NCBI GenBank assembly: GCA_002352665.1
Contig: DEIV01000116.1
Span: 24,821-61,055, forward strand
DNA from: Flavobacteriaceae bacterium UBA2765
GTDB taxonomy: Bacteria; Bacteroidota; Bacteroidia; Flavobacteriales; Flavobacteriaceae
Reading direction: 5' to 3'
DNA: 36,235 bases
Shown here: positions 8,166 to 16,439 of the stretch, piece after piece
Layout: each line of letters opens with the position of its first letter
Numbering within the stretch: the stretch's first letter is position 1
Notes under the pieces: generated by a model
Database searches by the model: none
What the model was told of the DNA's origin: nothing
What the model saw: the letters and a program-made list of their open reading frames with translations, nothing else
Program-made: the position numbers and the translations under genes

Positions 8166-8316
8166 TGAATTGTTTGCCTGTTTGTCTGTTCGTTTAGACT
8201 GTTTGGAGAAGATAAGGTTGGACTTATTGTATAGTGATTTGTATGCTATTTTGAATTTATATTATCAAACAGAATTTATATAGTACCCTTTCACTAAATA
8301 ACAAATTGTTTAATTT

Positions 8317-8601
8317 TTAGTCTTGTTCCCACAATCCATCAAAAATTAATTTACCATCCTTATAATATAGTTTACCTTGCCCATGTTTTTTATTTTTAAC
8401 AATATCACCTTTAAATGTTTCACCGGTGGCATAGTTCATTTTTCCTTGGCCGTTTTGACAATTAGCCGTAACACATTTAGTTATAGATGTTATTTGATTT
8501 GTAACAAATTTTTCTAATTGGGGTAAGGGAAAATAGTGTTGTGGAAAGCTGCAAGATATTAACGCCCAAAAAACTATTGTAGTAAGTAATATTTTTTTAT
8601 A
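8317..8601 (-). pseudogene. MORN-repeat lipoprotein lacking a start codon
   Basis: An open minus-strand frame ends with TAA at 8317-8319 and encodes KKILLTTIVFWALISC, a textbook lipoprotein signal with lipobox ALISC. About 70 residues follow, ending in MORN-type repeats (GQGKMNYATGETFKGDIV, then HGQGKLYYKDGKLIFDGLWEQD). There is no ATG, GTG or TTG before the signal sequence: where ATG is expected the DNA reads ACTAT followed directly by seven A. Restoring a single G between 8598 and 8599 recreates ATG AAA AAA ATA. AAGGGAG, SD-like, lies just upstream. Part of the minus-strand envelope cluster, 17 bp after the stop of the gene at 8619. Either a fresh start-loss mutation or a one-base sequence error. 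Confidence 0.7.
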
Positions 8602-8618
8602 GTTACTCCCTTAGGCCT

Positions 8619-8891
8619 CTAACTTACAAGTAAATTGAATTTATAGTTTTTGGCATAAATATCTATTTTTATGTTTCCAAATACCGTTTTGTATTTAGCA
8701 CTATCGGCTTTATACCTATGCCTAAAGGTTTTATTGCTTATGGTTAAACTGTCCGTATGTTCAGCATTATATACATAAGTACCTCTCATTTGTTCTGGAA
8801 ATAATGCTAAGATTTTACCTCCAAAAGTAGGAAGTGATTCTTTGAACAATAGCGAATTACACGAAATTATTGATTTAAATAACTGCAACAA
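8619..8891 (-). CDS. Small protein of unknown function (TTG start)
   Basis: 90 codons from TTG at 8891 (another TTG at 8894); there is no ATG in frame upstream before the previous gene's stop. The N-terminus MLQLFKSIISCNS resembles a shortened lipoprotein signal with ISC as a possible lipobox, and in-frame residues upstream (KRKTFSLLQLF) would make a better one but lack a start. The mature part has GTYVYNAEHTDSLTISNKTFRHRYK and is beta-rich. I recognise no family. It follows the coiled-coil gene by 38 bp and precedes the MORN gene by 17 bp, so cotranscription is likely. The start is uncertain, and like its downstream neighbour it may have lost its original start codon. Confidence 0.5.
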   Translation of the reverse strand: MLQLFKSIISCNSLLFKESLPTFGGKILALFPEQMRGTYVYNAEHTDSLTISNKTFRHRYKADSAKYKTVFGNIKIDIYAKNYKFNLLVS

Positions 8892-8929
8892 GCTGAATGT
8901 TTTTCTCTTGGCAAAAGAAAAGGCTTTGA

Positions 8930-9427
8930 TTATTTTTTTAATGCGATTGTTATATTATTTTCTGAAACCGCTTTAATTTTAAATGAGTCCCTGATATTTT
9001 CGGGTACAGATTGCCATAAATCGTCCGCTGATTTTTTATAGGTAGCTGTTATTAATACCCGATTATCTTCAAAAGTTTTTGAGAGGTCTTTGATCCCTTT
9101 GGCTTTTGAAATCGCCTTATATAATGCATCTAAATTTTCATCACCATATTCAATTTGATTAATTTGAACAGAAACAATTTCCTTGGTTTTTTTGGCTTTA
9201 TTTTTTTTAGGGAAAATCATACCAACGGTTTCTTTTAATTCGTTAACGGTTTCTTTTGTGGTTTGAACGGTTTCTTTAGTGGCTTTACTTGCTTGTTGAA
9301 CGGTTTCATTGGCATTTTCAACTTCTTTAACAACTTTTGGTTTATTTTCAACTTTATTATCTGTTTGTGCGTAGGAAAAACTAACCATTAATGAAGTTAT
9401 GACTATGTATTTATTTAGATTTTTCAT
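8930..9427 (-). CDS. Secreted protein with a coiled-coil repeat segment, unknown function
   Basis: 165 aa. MKNLNKYIVITSLMVSFSYAQ is a signal peptide with 'AQ' cleavage. Residues ~36-70 carry an 11-12-residue repeat built on KETVxxxKETVxELKETV, a likely short coiled coil or amphipathic helix, then a basic patch PKKNKAKKTKE. The C-terminal ~80 residues (IEYGDENLDALYKAISKAKGIKDLSKTFEDNRVLITATYKKSADDLWQSVP) form a small alpha/beta domain I do not recognise. Third gene of the minus-strand envelope group. Periplasmic location is inferred. Confidence 0.7.
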   Translation of the reverse strand: MKNLNKYIVITSLMVSFSYAQTDNKVENKPKVVKEVENANETVQQASKATKETVQTTKETVNELKETVGMIFPKKNKAKKTKEIVSVQINQIEYGDENLDALYKAISKAKGIKDLSKTFEDNRVLITATYKKSADDLWQSVPENIRDSFKIKAVSENNITIALKK

Positions 9428-9469
9428 ATTTTTTTTATAAATAGTTATAGATATTATGAGTTTATTTTT

Positions 9470-9994
9470 TTAAAATTTTATTGAAATTCCAGCACTTAAA
9501 TAGGCTACGCCATAACTTGCCTCTGCAAACACAGCAAAATTTTCGGCAAAGAACCAGCGACCTCCTAAGAAACCTGTTGCACCTGGTTTACTGCCAAAGC
9601 TTCGTGCACCTGTAAAAGAAAGTATATTGTACGAAACCATAAGGCCAGCATAAACATCGAGGTCTTCTACATCTAAACCGCTATAATGGTAAGCACCACG
9701 AATTCCAACAATTGTATACGTCCATTTATCATTTCCACCTAAAGAGTCATACTTATATGTTTTGGTTCCTAAATACGCTCCAAGACTTACGGTACCGGGT
9801 CCTGGGAGGTCCCAAACACCTCTTTCAAAGCTGACACCAAACCCTGGGGTTTGAGATGAAGTTGAATAGCTACCAAAATTTCCACCAAAACCAACACCAG
9901 TATTAATAATATTGGTACCTACGTTAAATTCTTGTGCATAATTATAAGAGATTGAAAATATGGTGATTATAAGATATAAATTTAATTTTTTCAT
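9470..9994 (-). CDS. Outer-membrane beta-barrel protein
   Basis: 174 aa. MKKLNLYLIITIFSISYNYAQ is a signal peptide. Glycine-rich alternating strands follow (GVGFGGNFGSYS, PGTVSLGAYLGTKTYKYDS, GIRGAYHYSG, DVYAGLMVSYNILSF, GFLGGRWFFAENFAVFAEASYG), ending AYLSAGISIKF with a terminal phenylalanine. This is the pattern of small 8-stranded barrels. The segment ENFAVFAEASYGVAYLSAG is typical of OmpW/OprF-like strands in Bacteroidetes barrel proteins, but no specific family is assigned. Lies 30 bp after the lipoprotein gene at 10025, so probably cotranscribed. Confidence 0.75.
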   Translation of the reverse strand: MKKLNLYLIITIFSISYNYAQEFNVGTNIINTGVGFGGNFGSYSTSSQTPGFGVSFERGVWDLPGPGTVSLGAYLGTKTYKYDSLGGNDKWTYTIVGIRGAYHYSGLDVEDLDVYAGLMVSYNILSFTGARSFGSKPGATGFLGGRWFFAENFAVFAEASYGVAYLSAGISIKF

Positions 9995-10024
9995 TCTTTT
10001 TCTTTTTAATCGCGTTGATATTAT

Positions 10025-10582
10025 TTATTCCAATTTGTAGGGAATATCCTTAAATTTACCATCAGTAACAGTGTATTTTTTGTTTTTATCCTGATCTATA
10101 GCAACAAAATTAAATTCACCGGAAATCAATTTTTTATCTTTATCAATTGCGGTTATTTTTATAAAAACACTTTCAATAAAATCAGTTTCTATATCGTCAT
10201 TATTTGATCCTAATTCTTCAGAATATCCAGCACCTCCACCTTCGGTATCATTTTCACTAACTTTGTCAAAAGTTTTGCCTGCACTTAACTGGTCAAAATT
10301 TGGCCCTACCATAGCTAAACCTATCGCTTTGGCATTTGTAGTATTAAGTATATCGCCCGCAACTAAGGCAATTGAGTAGTATTCGGCCTGAATTACACTA
10401 ATTTTAACTGTCACAGCTTCTTTATCTGCTCTAAAATTTTCTCCATTTACTTTAGCGGTAAAATCATCTCCGTCTAAAATATCTAAATTACTGACGGCAT
10501 CTTCAACTGAACAATTAAGGAATAGTATTGCTAAACATAAGGGTAAATAGCATTTGTAAAATTGCATAAGTTTTGTTTTCAT
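10025..10582 (-). CDS. DUF6252-like lipoprotein
   Basis: 185 aa. The signal MKTKLMQFYKCYLPLCLAIL continues to FLNC, giving lipidation at Cys24. The mature domain has the pattern FTAKVNGENFRA near its start and LISGEFNFVAIDQD...YTVTDGKFKDIPY at its end. In my memory this matches the DUF6252 family of Flavobacteriia lipoproteins: an Ig-like or beta-sandwich domain, function unknown. First gene of the minus-strand envelope group. It is divergent from the TPR kinase across a 196-bp intergenic region with no perfect TAnnTTTG on this strand, so expression may depend on another factor. Confidence 0.7.
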   Translation of the reverse strand: MKTKLMQFYKCYLPLCLAILFLNCSVEDAVSNLDILDGDDFTAKVNGENFRADKEAVTVKISVIQAEYYSIALVAGDILNTTNAKAIGLAMVGPNFDQLSAGKTFDKVSENDTEGGGAGYSEELGSNNDDIETDFIESVFIKITAIDKDKKLISGEFNFVAIDQDKNKKYTVTDGKFKDIPYKLE

Positions 10583-10778
10583 AATCTCAAATTTTTATTA
10601 TCCTTTAAAATTAGATACAATTTGAATCTATTTGAAACTATAATTAGTATTCGTTAATGATTATTTAGTATTCGCAATAAAAAATCTATTATTACATCTT
10701 TTTACTATTTTTTTAATAATTTATCTAAATATTCTTGAATAATAGTAACTTTACTTTTCATTTTTAATCAACTCCCTT

Positions 10779-12551
10779 ATGACTCGTCTTTTATTTCTTA
10801 TTCTATTTTATTCAACCCTTACTTTTTCTCAAAATAAGGTTTTAGATTCTTTAGAAAATAAACTTAAGACACATCAACATAGAGATACTTTACGTGTAAA
10901 ATTGTTAATTAATACCGCCAATAATTGTCAACATGAATCTCCAGAAAAAGCATTAAAATATATACAAGAGGCGAGAGAAATTTCAGAAAACACAGGTTGG
11001 CTTAAAGGATTGTCGGCTTCAATTCGACAAGAAGGTATCGTTTATTATTATCAGGCGAATACAGAAAAAGCTATGGATTTATGGCAAGAAGCTTTAAAAG
11101 TTGCAGAACCTTTAGATGATAAAGTTTTTAACGCAAGTATTTATAATAATTTAGGAGGGATTTTTGCCGATATGAAACAAAGTGAACGTGCTTTAGAGGA
11201 GTATAATAAATTACTTATTGCAGCTAAAGAAGCAAATCACAAACCTTACTTGATAAATGCTCTATCAAATATTGGTGTGGTTTATAACGAAATGAATAAC
11301 TCTGAAAAGGCCTTGCCTTATCTGGTTGAAGCTTTAGAAATTGCACAAGAAGAAAAGAGTGATTATTTTGTAGCTGCTATTAAAACCAATTTAGGCCATG
11401 TTTATCAGAAAAAAGGAGAATATTTAAAAGCAAAAAAGCAATTTGAAGACGCGGTTTCAATGGCAGTTTCTCTAAAAAATAAATATATTGAAGCTTCTGC
11501 GTTAAATAGTATTGGAAAAATTAATATAGCATTGAATGAGTTCGATAATGCAAAAATCAATAGTGAAAAGGCTTTGGTCTTGGCTAATGAAATTGATGCC
11601 GTTGAATGGAAATCAGATTCATGGCTAGTTTTGAGTAAGGTATATTCAGAAAAAGAGGATTACAAACAAGCTTTAGAAGCCTATGAGAATCATATTCAAT
11701 TTAGGGATAGCATTTTTAGTGAAGAAAAGAAAGCTGAAATCACTAGAAAAGATATGCAGTTTCAATTAGAGAAAAAAGAAGCCTTATCAAACGCAGAAAT
11801 TAAACGTCAAAAAATAATAAAGAATTCGGCCATGTCAGGTGGAGCAATATTGCTATTGATTGCAGTTTTAGGGGGTATATTTTATAAAAAGAGAAGAGAC
11901 GACATTGAAAAAGTAAGAACATCACAATTCGAATCTAAAGTGGCCGATACTGAACTTAAAGCTTTAAGAACTCAAATGAATCCGCACTTTATTTTTAATT
12001 CATTAAACTCTATAAATGATTTTATTGCTAAAAATAATATTAAAGAGGCCAATAATTATTTGGTGAAATTTTCAAAACTTATAAGAGCTATTTTAGAAAA
12101 TTCTGATAAAAAATGGATTCCGATAGCAGAAGAGTTAGAATTGACAGAACTATATATCCAGTTAGAATCTTATCGTTTACACAGTAAATTTGAATATCAT
12201 TTTGAAATTGATGATCAAATTGACCAAGAAAATACTTTAATTCCCCCATTAATATTACAACCATTTATAGAAAATAGTATATGGCATGGTATTGCCCCAT
12301 TAACGGAAGATGGTGAAATTACCATATCAATTAAACAAAAAGAAAAGATGCTTATTTGTACAATTGACGACAACGGTGTTGGAAGAATGACAAAAAGTAA
12401 GTCTTCTAAAACCTCAATGGGTATTGAAATTACCAAAAACAGGTTAGAAATTATTAGTCAACAAAAAAAGGTAAAAGGAGATTTAAAATTAATAGACAAG
12501 CCAAAAGGATTTAAAGTTGAACTTTCATTACCTTTAGAGGAACAATTTTAA
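10779..12551 (+). CDS. TPR-domain sensor histidine kinase (LytS/YehU type)
   Basis: 590 aa. MTRLLFLILFYSTLTFSQ is a signal peptide. About six TPR-like repeats follow between residues ~40 and ~300 (NASIYNNLGGIFADMKQSERALEEY, YLINALSNIGVVYNEMNNSEKALPYL and similar). Then come a transmembrane segment at ~350-370 (GGAILLLIAVLGGIFY), a short coiled coil, and a His_kinase domain (PF06580). Its phosphoacceptor motif is MNPHFIFNSLNSI (His403), with downstream PPLILQPFIENSIWHG as the N-box and DDNGVGR as the G-box. The periplasmic TPR sensor with cytosolic kinase is common in Bacteroidetes. The stop is 8 bp before the LytTR regulator, so the two are one operon and a cognate pair. Confidence 0.92.
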   Translation: MTRLLFLILFYSTLTFSQNKVLDSLENKLKTHQHRDTLRVKLLINTANNCQHESPEKALKYIQEAREISENTGWLKGLSASIRQEGIVYYYQANTEKAMDLWQEALKVAEPLDDKVFNASIYNNLGGIFADMKQSERALEEYNKLLIAAKEANHKPYLINALSNIGVVYNEMNNSEKALPYLVEALEIAQEEKSDYFVAAIKTNLGHVYQKKGEYLKAKKQFEDAVSMAVSLKNKYIEASALNSIGKINIALNEFDNAKINSEKALVLANEIDAVEWKSDSWLVLSKVYSEKEDYKQALEAYENHIQFRDSIFSEEKKAEITRKDMQFQLEKKEALSNAEIKRQKIIKNSAMSGGAILLLIAVLGGIFYKKRRDDIEKVRTSQFESKVADTELKALRTQMNPHFIFNSLNSINDFIAKNNIKEANNYLVKFSKLIRAILENSDKKWIPIAEELELTELYIQLESYRLHSKFEYHFEIDDQIDQENTLIPPLILQPFIENSIWHGIAPLTEDGEITISIKQKEKMLICTIDDNGVGRMTKSKSSKTSMGIEITKNRLEIISQQKKVKGDLKLIDKPKGFKVELSLPLEEQF

Positions 12552-12559
12552 TTAAATTT

Positions 12560-13312
12560 ATGTTACAAGCCCTAATTGTTGATGACGAGCAACATTGTAT
12601 TGATAGATTGAAACTATTATTTGAAAATCACAAACACAATATAGGTAATTATAAAATTTGCCATTCAGTTTCTCAGGCTAAAAGCATACTTGAAAATTAC
12701 AACATTGATGTATTGTTTTTAGATGTACAACTACAAAATGAAATGGGTTTTGACTTATTAAAACAGTTAAATACCATCAATTTTGAAATTATTTTTACAA
12801 CAGCATATGATAGTTACGCTGTAGAAGCCTTTAAATTTTCTGCATTAGATTATTTATTAAAACCTATTGATAATGATGATTTAACACTGGCTATGGATAA
12901 GTTAAAAGAAAGAAAAACACTGCTCAATTCAGCTAAAAAAGTAGCATCTCTTTTACATAATCTTAATAAGAACAATGATAATAAAGTAATTAACTTATCT
13001 AATTCAGAAGGATTACATATAATTAAAGTTAAAGAAATAATACGATGTCAGGCTGATGGTAATTATACCCACTTATATCTTCAAAACGATAAAAGAATAA
13101 CTGTTTCTAAAACATTGAAATATTTTGAAAATTTATTAAAATCTTACCTCTTTTTTAGGATTCATCAATCACATTTGATCAATTTACTTTATCTAAATCA
13201 ATTTAATCAGAAAAAAAGAGTCGTGAAATTAAATGATGGCAGCGAAATAGAAGTGTCTATAAGGAAAAAAGAACCGCTACTAAGGATACTTAATGATATG
13301 AAAAATTTTTAA
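12560..13312 (+). CDS. LytTR-family response regulator
   Basis: 250 aa. The N-terminal receiver domain (residues 1-120) has the acidic pair DD at 8-9, phosphoacceptor Asp55 in VLFLDVQ, a conserved Thr in FTTAYD, and Lys in LLKPI. A linker follows, then a C-terminal LytTR DNA-binding domain (~150-250) with IIRCQADGNYTHLYLQNDKRITVSKTLKYFE and the closing FFRIHQSHLINL. Such regulators bind direct repeats as dimers. It is paired with the kinase 8 bp upstream. Targets are unknown; the adjacent lipoprotein and the divergent envelope genes are natural candidates by position. Confidence 0.95.
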   Translation: MLQALIVDDEQHCIDRLKLLFENHKHNIGNYKICHSVSQAKSILENYNIDVLFLDVQLQNEMGFDLLKQLNTINFEIIFTTAYDSYAVEAFKFSALDYLLKPIDNDDLTLAMDKLKERKTLLNSAKKVASLLHNLNKNNDNKVINLSNSEGLHIIKVKEIIRCQADGNYTHLYLQNDKRITVSKTLKYFENLLKSYLFFRIHQSHLINLLYLNQFNQKKRVVKLNDGSEIEVSIRKKEPLLRILNDMKNF

Positions 13313-13366
13313 TTTTAAACCTTTTATAATTTCTTTGGTCATATTAGCATAACTTTTAAAATTAGT

Positions 13367-14209
13367 ATGATGAAAAAATTAAAATTAGTAATGATAGCTT
13401 TGCTATCAACATTTGTATTTATTGCATGCGATAATAGCGAGGCTATTCAAGATGTGCCAGTAGAAGCAATTGATTTAAAAACTGCTGAAACAGAAGCGGT
13501 AATTGATGAAGTTTCAGATGAAACTAGTGTTATTATTGAGGAGGCTTACCTAACAGAAGAATACCCCAACACCAAGAGCTTTGATTCAGAAAGGTATTTA
13601 CCGGACTGTGTGACCATTACCAAAGTAATTACATTAAACAAAAAAACGGTTACGATAGACTTTGGTGAAGGATGTGAATTAAGAAATGGAAATTTTGTAA
13701 GTGGAATAATTATGCTATCCTATGAAAAGAACCCGGAAGTAGCCACTAAAACTATTTCTTATATGTTTGAAAACTTTTATTTTAACCAGAAAAATGTTGC
13801 CGGAGAAGGTATTATTTTAAGAGAACGTTCAAATGAAAATGGCAACCCTCAATCCACAAAAACATTTAATATTACAGTTACTTGGGCTGATGGCTTATAT
13901 GCCAAAAAAGAAGGAAAAAAAGTCAGAGAAATGATTGAAGGGCAAGGCACAAATGCGTGGGGTGATAATGTGTTTTTAATCACAGGGAATTGGACATTTA
14001 CAAAAAGAGATGGAACCGTACTTTCTGCTCAAGTAATTGAAGCACTAAGGAGAGAATTAGCCTGTAAGTTTTTGGTAAGTGGTATTATTGAACTCAATAA
14101 AAATAACAATAAAGCTTTATTGAATTATGGAGAGGGATCTTGTGATGATTTGGCAACTATCAATATTAATGATAGGGGAGAAAGAGAAATTCACCTAAGT
14201 AATTTATAA
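13367..14209 (+). CDS. Lipoprotein of unknown function downstream of the two-component pair
   Basis: 280 aa. MMKKLKLVMIALLSTFVFIAC is a lipoprotein signal (Cys21), with a second ATG at codon 2 that could equally be the start. A ~55-residue acidic linker (EAIQDVPVEAIDLKTAETEAVIDEVSDETSVIIEEAY) precedes two similar-looking halves. Each half has a short strand pair ending in a cysteine-containing motif: VTIDFGEGCELRNGNFVSG in the first, ALLNYGEGSCDDLATI in the second. This D/NYGEGxC pattern suggests an internal duplication. Function unknown. It starts 54 bp after the response regulator and ends at a strong terminator, so it is probably in the same operon and might be part of the signalling output. 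Confidence 0.75.
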   Translation: MMKKLKLVMIALLSTFVFIACDNSEAIQDVPVEAIDLKTAETEAVIDEVSDETSVIIEEAYLTEEYPNTKSFDSERYLPDCVTITKVITLNKKTVTIDFGEGCELRNGNFVSGIIMLSYEKNPEVATKTISYMFENFYFNQKNVAGEGIILRERSNENGNPQSTKTFNITVTWADGLYAKKEGKKVREMIEGQGTNAWGDNVFLITGNWTFTKRDGTVLSAQVIEALRRELACKFLVSGIIELNKNNNKALLNYGEGSCDDLATININDRGEREIHLSNL

Positions 14210-14214
14210 TCATT

Positions 14215-14256
14215 AAAAACACCTACTGGTACTAAAGAGTATCATTAGGTGTTTTT
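14215..14256. terminator. Bidirectional terminator between the lipoprotein gene and accD
   Basis: AAAAACACCTA (14215-14225) pairs with TAGGTGTTTTT (14246-14256). The inner TGGTACT/AGTATCA stem has one G-U pair. A-run and T-run on opposite sides make it work for both convergent genes. Confidence 0.9.
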
Positions 14257-14280
14257 CCAATTTTGAATAAGATAATTACA

Positions 14281-15159
14281 CTATTTTTTTTCTACTTCTT
14301 CTACTCTTATCGGAATATTTTCAATCAAATCAATATATAAATTAATTTGTTTTTTTAGATCCTTCCTTTCTATAATTTTATCTAAAAAACCATGTTCTAA
14401 TAAAAATTCAGAACGCTGAAAGCCTTCTGGTAAATCCTTCCCAGTAGTATCTTTTACTACTCTTGGTCCTGCAAAGGCAATTAGAGCATTGGGTTCAGCA
14501 AAATTCACATCGCCTAGCATAGCATAAGATGCTGTTGTGCCACCTGTAGTTGGGTCTGTACATAAGGAAACATAAGGTATGCCTGCTTCTGCTAATTGGG
14601 CTAACTTAGCTGAGGTTTTTACCAATTGCATTAAAGAAAGTGAAGCTTCCTGCATTCGAGCTCCACCAGATTTCGAGATCATTAAAAAAGGTGTTTTATT
14701 TTTAATAGCATAATCAATTGCCCTTGCTATTTTTTCTCCAACTACGCTGCCCATAGAACCACCAATAAATGCAAAATCCATCGCGGCAATCACTAAATCT
14801 TTACCCAATGATTTACCAACAGCGGTTCTTATGGCATCTTTTAATTTGGTTTTTTCTTGAGCCTCTTTTAGACGGTCTACATATTTTTTGGTATCAGAAA
14901 AAGTTAATGGGTCTTTAGCCGTTATTTTGGCATTAAGTTCTTTATATTTATTTTCATCAAATAAAATTTCGAAGTATTCATTACTTCCAATTCTTACGTG
15001 ATAACCGTCTTCAGGACTTACATAATAGTTGTCTTTTAGTTCATCAGTATCAACTATTTTTCCACTTGGTGTTTTATACCAAAGCCCTTTAGGCACATCT
15101 TTCTTATCTTCAGTTGGTGTTTGAATCCCTTTATCTTTTCTTTTAAACCAAGACGACAT
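14281..15159 (-). CDS. accD: Acetyl-CoA carboxylase carboxyltransferase subunit beta
   Basis: Cytosolic; with the alpha subunit it transfers carboxyl from carboxybiotin to acetyl-CoA in the first step of fatty-acid synthesis. 292 aa. The N-terminus (MSSWFKRKDKGIQTPTEDKKDVPKGLWYKTPSGKIVDTDEL) aligns in position with the zinc-ribbon region, but all four cysteines of the E. coli CxxC-CxxC ribbon are missing. The crotonase-like core is intact: AAMDFAFIGGSMGSVVGEKIARAIDYA, SGGARMQEASLSLMQLVKT and DPTTGGTTASYAMLGDV. Downstream of fba but separated by a very strong terminator hairpin; no TAnnTTTG box is visible in the 85-bp gap, so it may rely on read-through. Confidence 0.96.
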   Translation of the reverse strand: MSSWFKRKDKGIQTPTEDKKDVPKGLWYKTPSGKIVDTDELKDNYYVSPEDGYHVRIGSNEYFEILFDENKYKELNAKITAKDPLTFSDTKKYVDRLKEAQEKTKLKDAIRTAVGKSLGKDLVIAAMDFAFIGGSMGSVVGEKIARAIDYAIKNKTPFLMISKSGGARMQEASLSLMQLVKTSAKLAQLAEAGIPYVSLCTDPTTGGTTASYAMLGDVNFAEPNALIAFAGPRVVKDTTGKDLPEGFQRSEFLLEHGFLDKIIERKDLKKQINLYIDLIENIPIRVEEVEKK

Positions 15160-15183
15160 AATATATAATTTGGATGGGCAAGT

Positions 15184-15237
15184 TACTAAAAAATAAGAAA
15201 GTTCAGCAAAATTAAATTTTGCTGAACTTTCTTATTT
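15184..15237 (-). terminator. Long perfect hairpin terminator after fructose-bisphosphate aldolase
   Basis: Arms at 15191-15213 and 15215-15237 are perfectly complementary over 23 bp with one base between. On the minus strand the stem is followed by a T-rich tract (15184-15194). It starts 8 bp after the fba stop. The stem is unusually long for a terminator. Confidence 0.88.
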
Positions 15238-15244
15238 CATTAAA

Positions 15245-16312
15245 TTATAATGTATCTACATTATTCAGATCTTTAAAAGCTTGTTTTAATCTGGCGTTAA
15301 AAGTAAGCTCTCCTTCACGTAACCATTTTCTTGGATCGTAGTATTTTTTATTTGGAACATCATCTCCATCAGGATTACCAATTTGACTCTGTAAATAAGC
15401 AGTATTATCAGCCATATAATTTCTAATACCACTCATAAAAGCATATTGCAAATCGGTATCGATATTCATTTTTATAACACCATAATCTATTGCTTCTCTA
15501 ATTTCCTCAACAGTAGAACCTGATCCTCCATGAAAAACAAAATCAATAGTATTATGTGGTACATTATATGCTTTGGAAATATACTCTTGAGAGTTTTTTA
15601 AAATTTTTGGAGTCAATTTTACATTACCAGGTTTATAAACACCATGAACATTGCCAAAAGCAGCAGCAATTGTAAATTTATCACTAACTTTTTTAAGCTC
15701 TTCATAGGCATAGGCAACTTCTTCAGGTTGAGTGTATAATTTAGAACTATCTACATCAGTATTGTCCACACCATCCTCTTCACCACCGGTAATACCTAAT
15801 TCAATTTCTAAAGTCATACCCATTTTGCTCATACGGCTCAAGTATTTTTTACAGATTTCAATATTTTCTTCAATAGGTTCTTCAGAAAGGTCAATCATAT
15901 GAGAGCTAAATAGAGGTTTACCTGTTTCAGCAAAATGTTTTTCACTGGCGTCCAATAAACCATCAATCCATGGTAATAATTTTTTTGCACAATGATCAGT
16001 ATGTAAAATAACAGGTACACCGTAGGCTTCTGCCAATACATGAACATGTTTTGCTCCGGCGATACCTCCCACAATCGCAGCTTTTTGATTTTCGTTAGAT
16101 AATCCTTTGCCGGCTACAAATTGAGCACCTCCATTTGAAAATTGAATAATAACTGGAGCATTTAATTCTGCTGCAACTTCCAAAACACCATTGATGGTGT
16201 TAGAACCTACAACATTTGCAGCGGGTAATGCAAACTTTTTTTCTTTAGCTAAATTAAAAATTTCTTGTACTTGATTGCCTGTAGCAACTCCTGGATTTAT
16301 TTTATGAGACAT
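15245..16312 (-). CDS. fbaA: Class II fructose-bisphosphate aldolase
   Basis: Zinc-dependent cleavage of fructose 1,6-bisphosphate to DHAP and glyceraldehyde 3-phosphate, cytosolic glycolysis and gluconeogenesis. 355 aa, the class IIa length. Motifs: PVILHTDHCAKK with the zinc His and catalytic Asp (~residues 105-116), the second zinc ligand in FGNVHGVYKPGNVKL, the mobile loop and phosphate-binding VFHGGSGSTVEEI (~265-277), and MNIDTDLQYAFMSGIRNY near the C-terminus. The upstream gap to tamL (16313-16439) carries no obvious promoter box. Confidence 0.96.
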   Translation of the reverse strand: MSHKINPGVATGNQVQEIFNLAKEKKFALPAANVVGSNTINGVLEVAAELNAPVIIQFSNGGAQFVAGKGLSNENQKAAIVGGIAGAKHVHVLAEAYGVPVILHTDHCAKKLLPWIDGLLDASEKHFAETGKPLFSSHMIDLSEEPIEENIEICKKYLSRMSKMGMTLEIELGITGGEEDGVDNTDVDSSKLYTQPEEVAYAYEELKKVSDKFTIAAAFGNVHGVYKPGNVKLTPKILKNSQEYISKAYNVPHNTIDFVFHGGSGSTVEEIREAIDYGVIKMNIDTDLQYAFMSGIRNYMADNTAYLQSQIGNPDGDDVPNKKYYDPRKWLREGELTFNARLKQAFKDLNNVDTL

Positions 16313-16439
16313 AATTATTTAAATTAATAATAAGGGATAAAATTACTAAAATTTAATAGGAATTTAAGATAAAAAAGCGAAATCGTTATAGATTGATTAT
16401 TCCTTCATTATAGATCAAATGGAATTAAAGCTAATTCTT

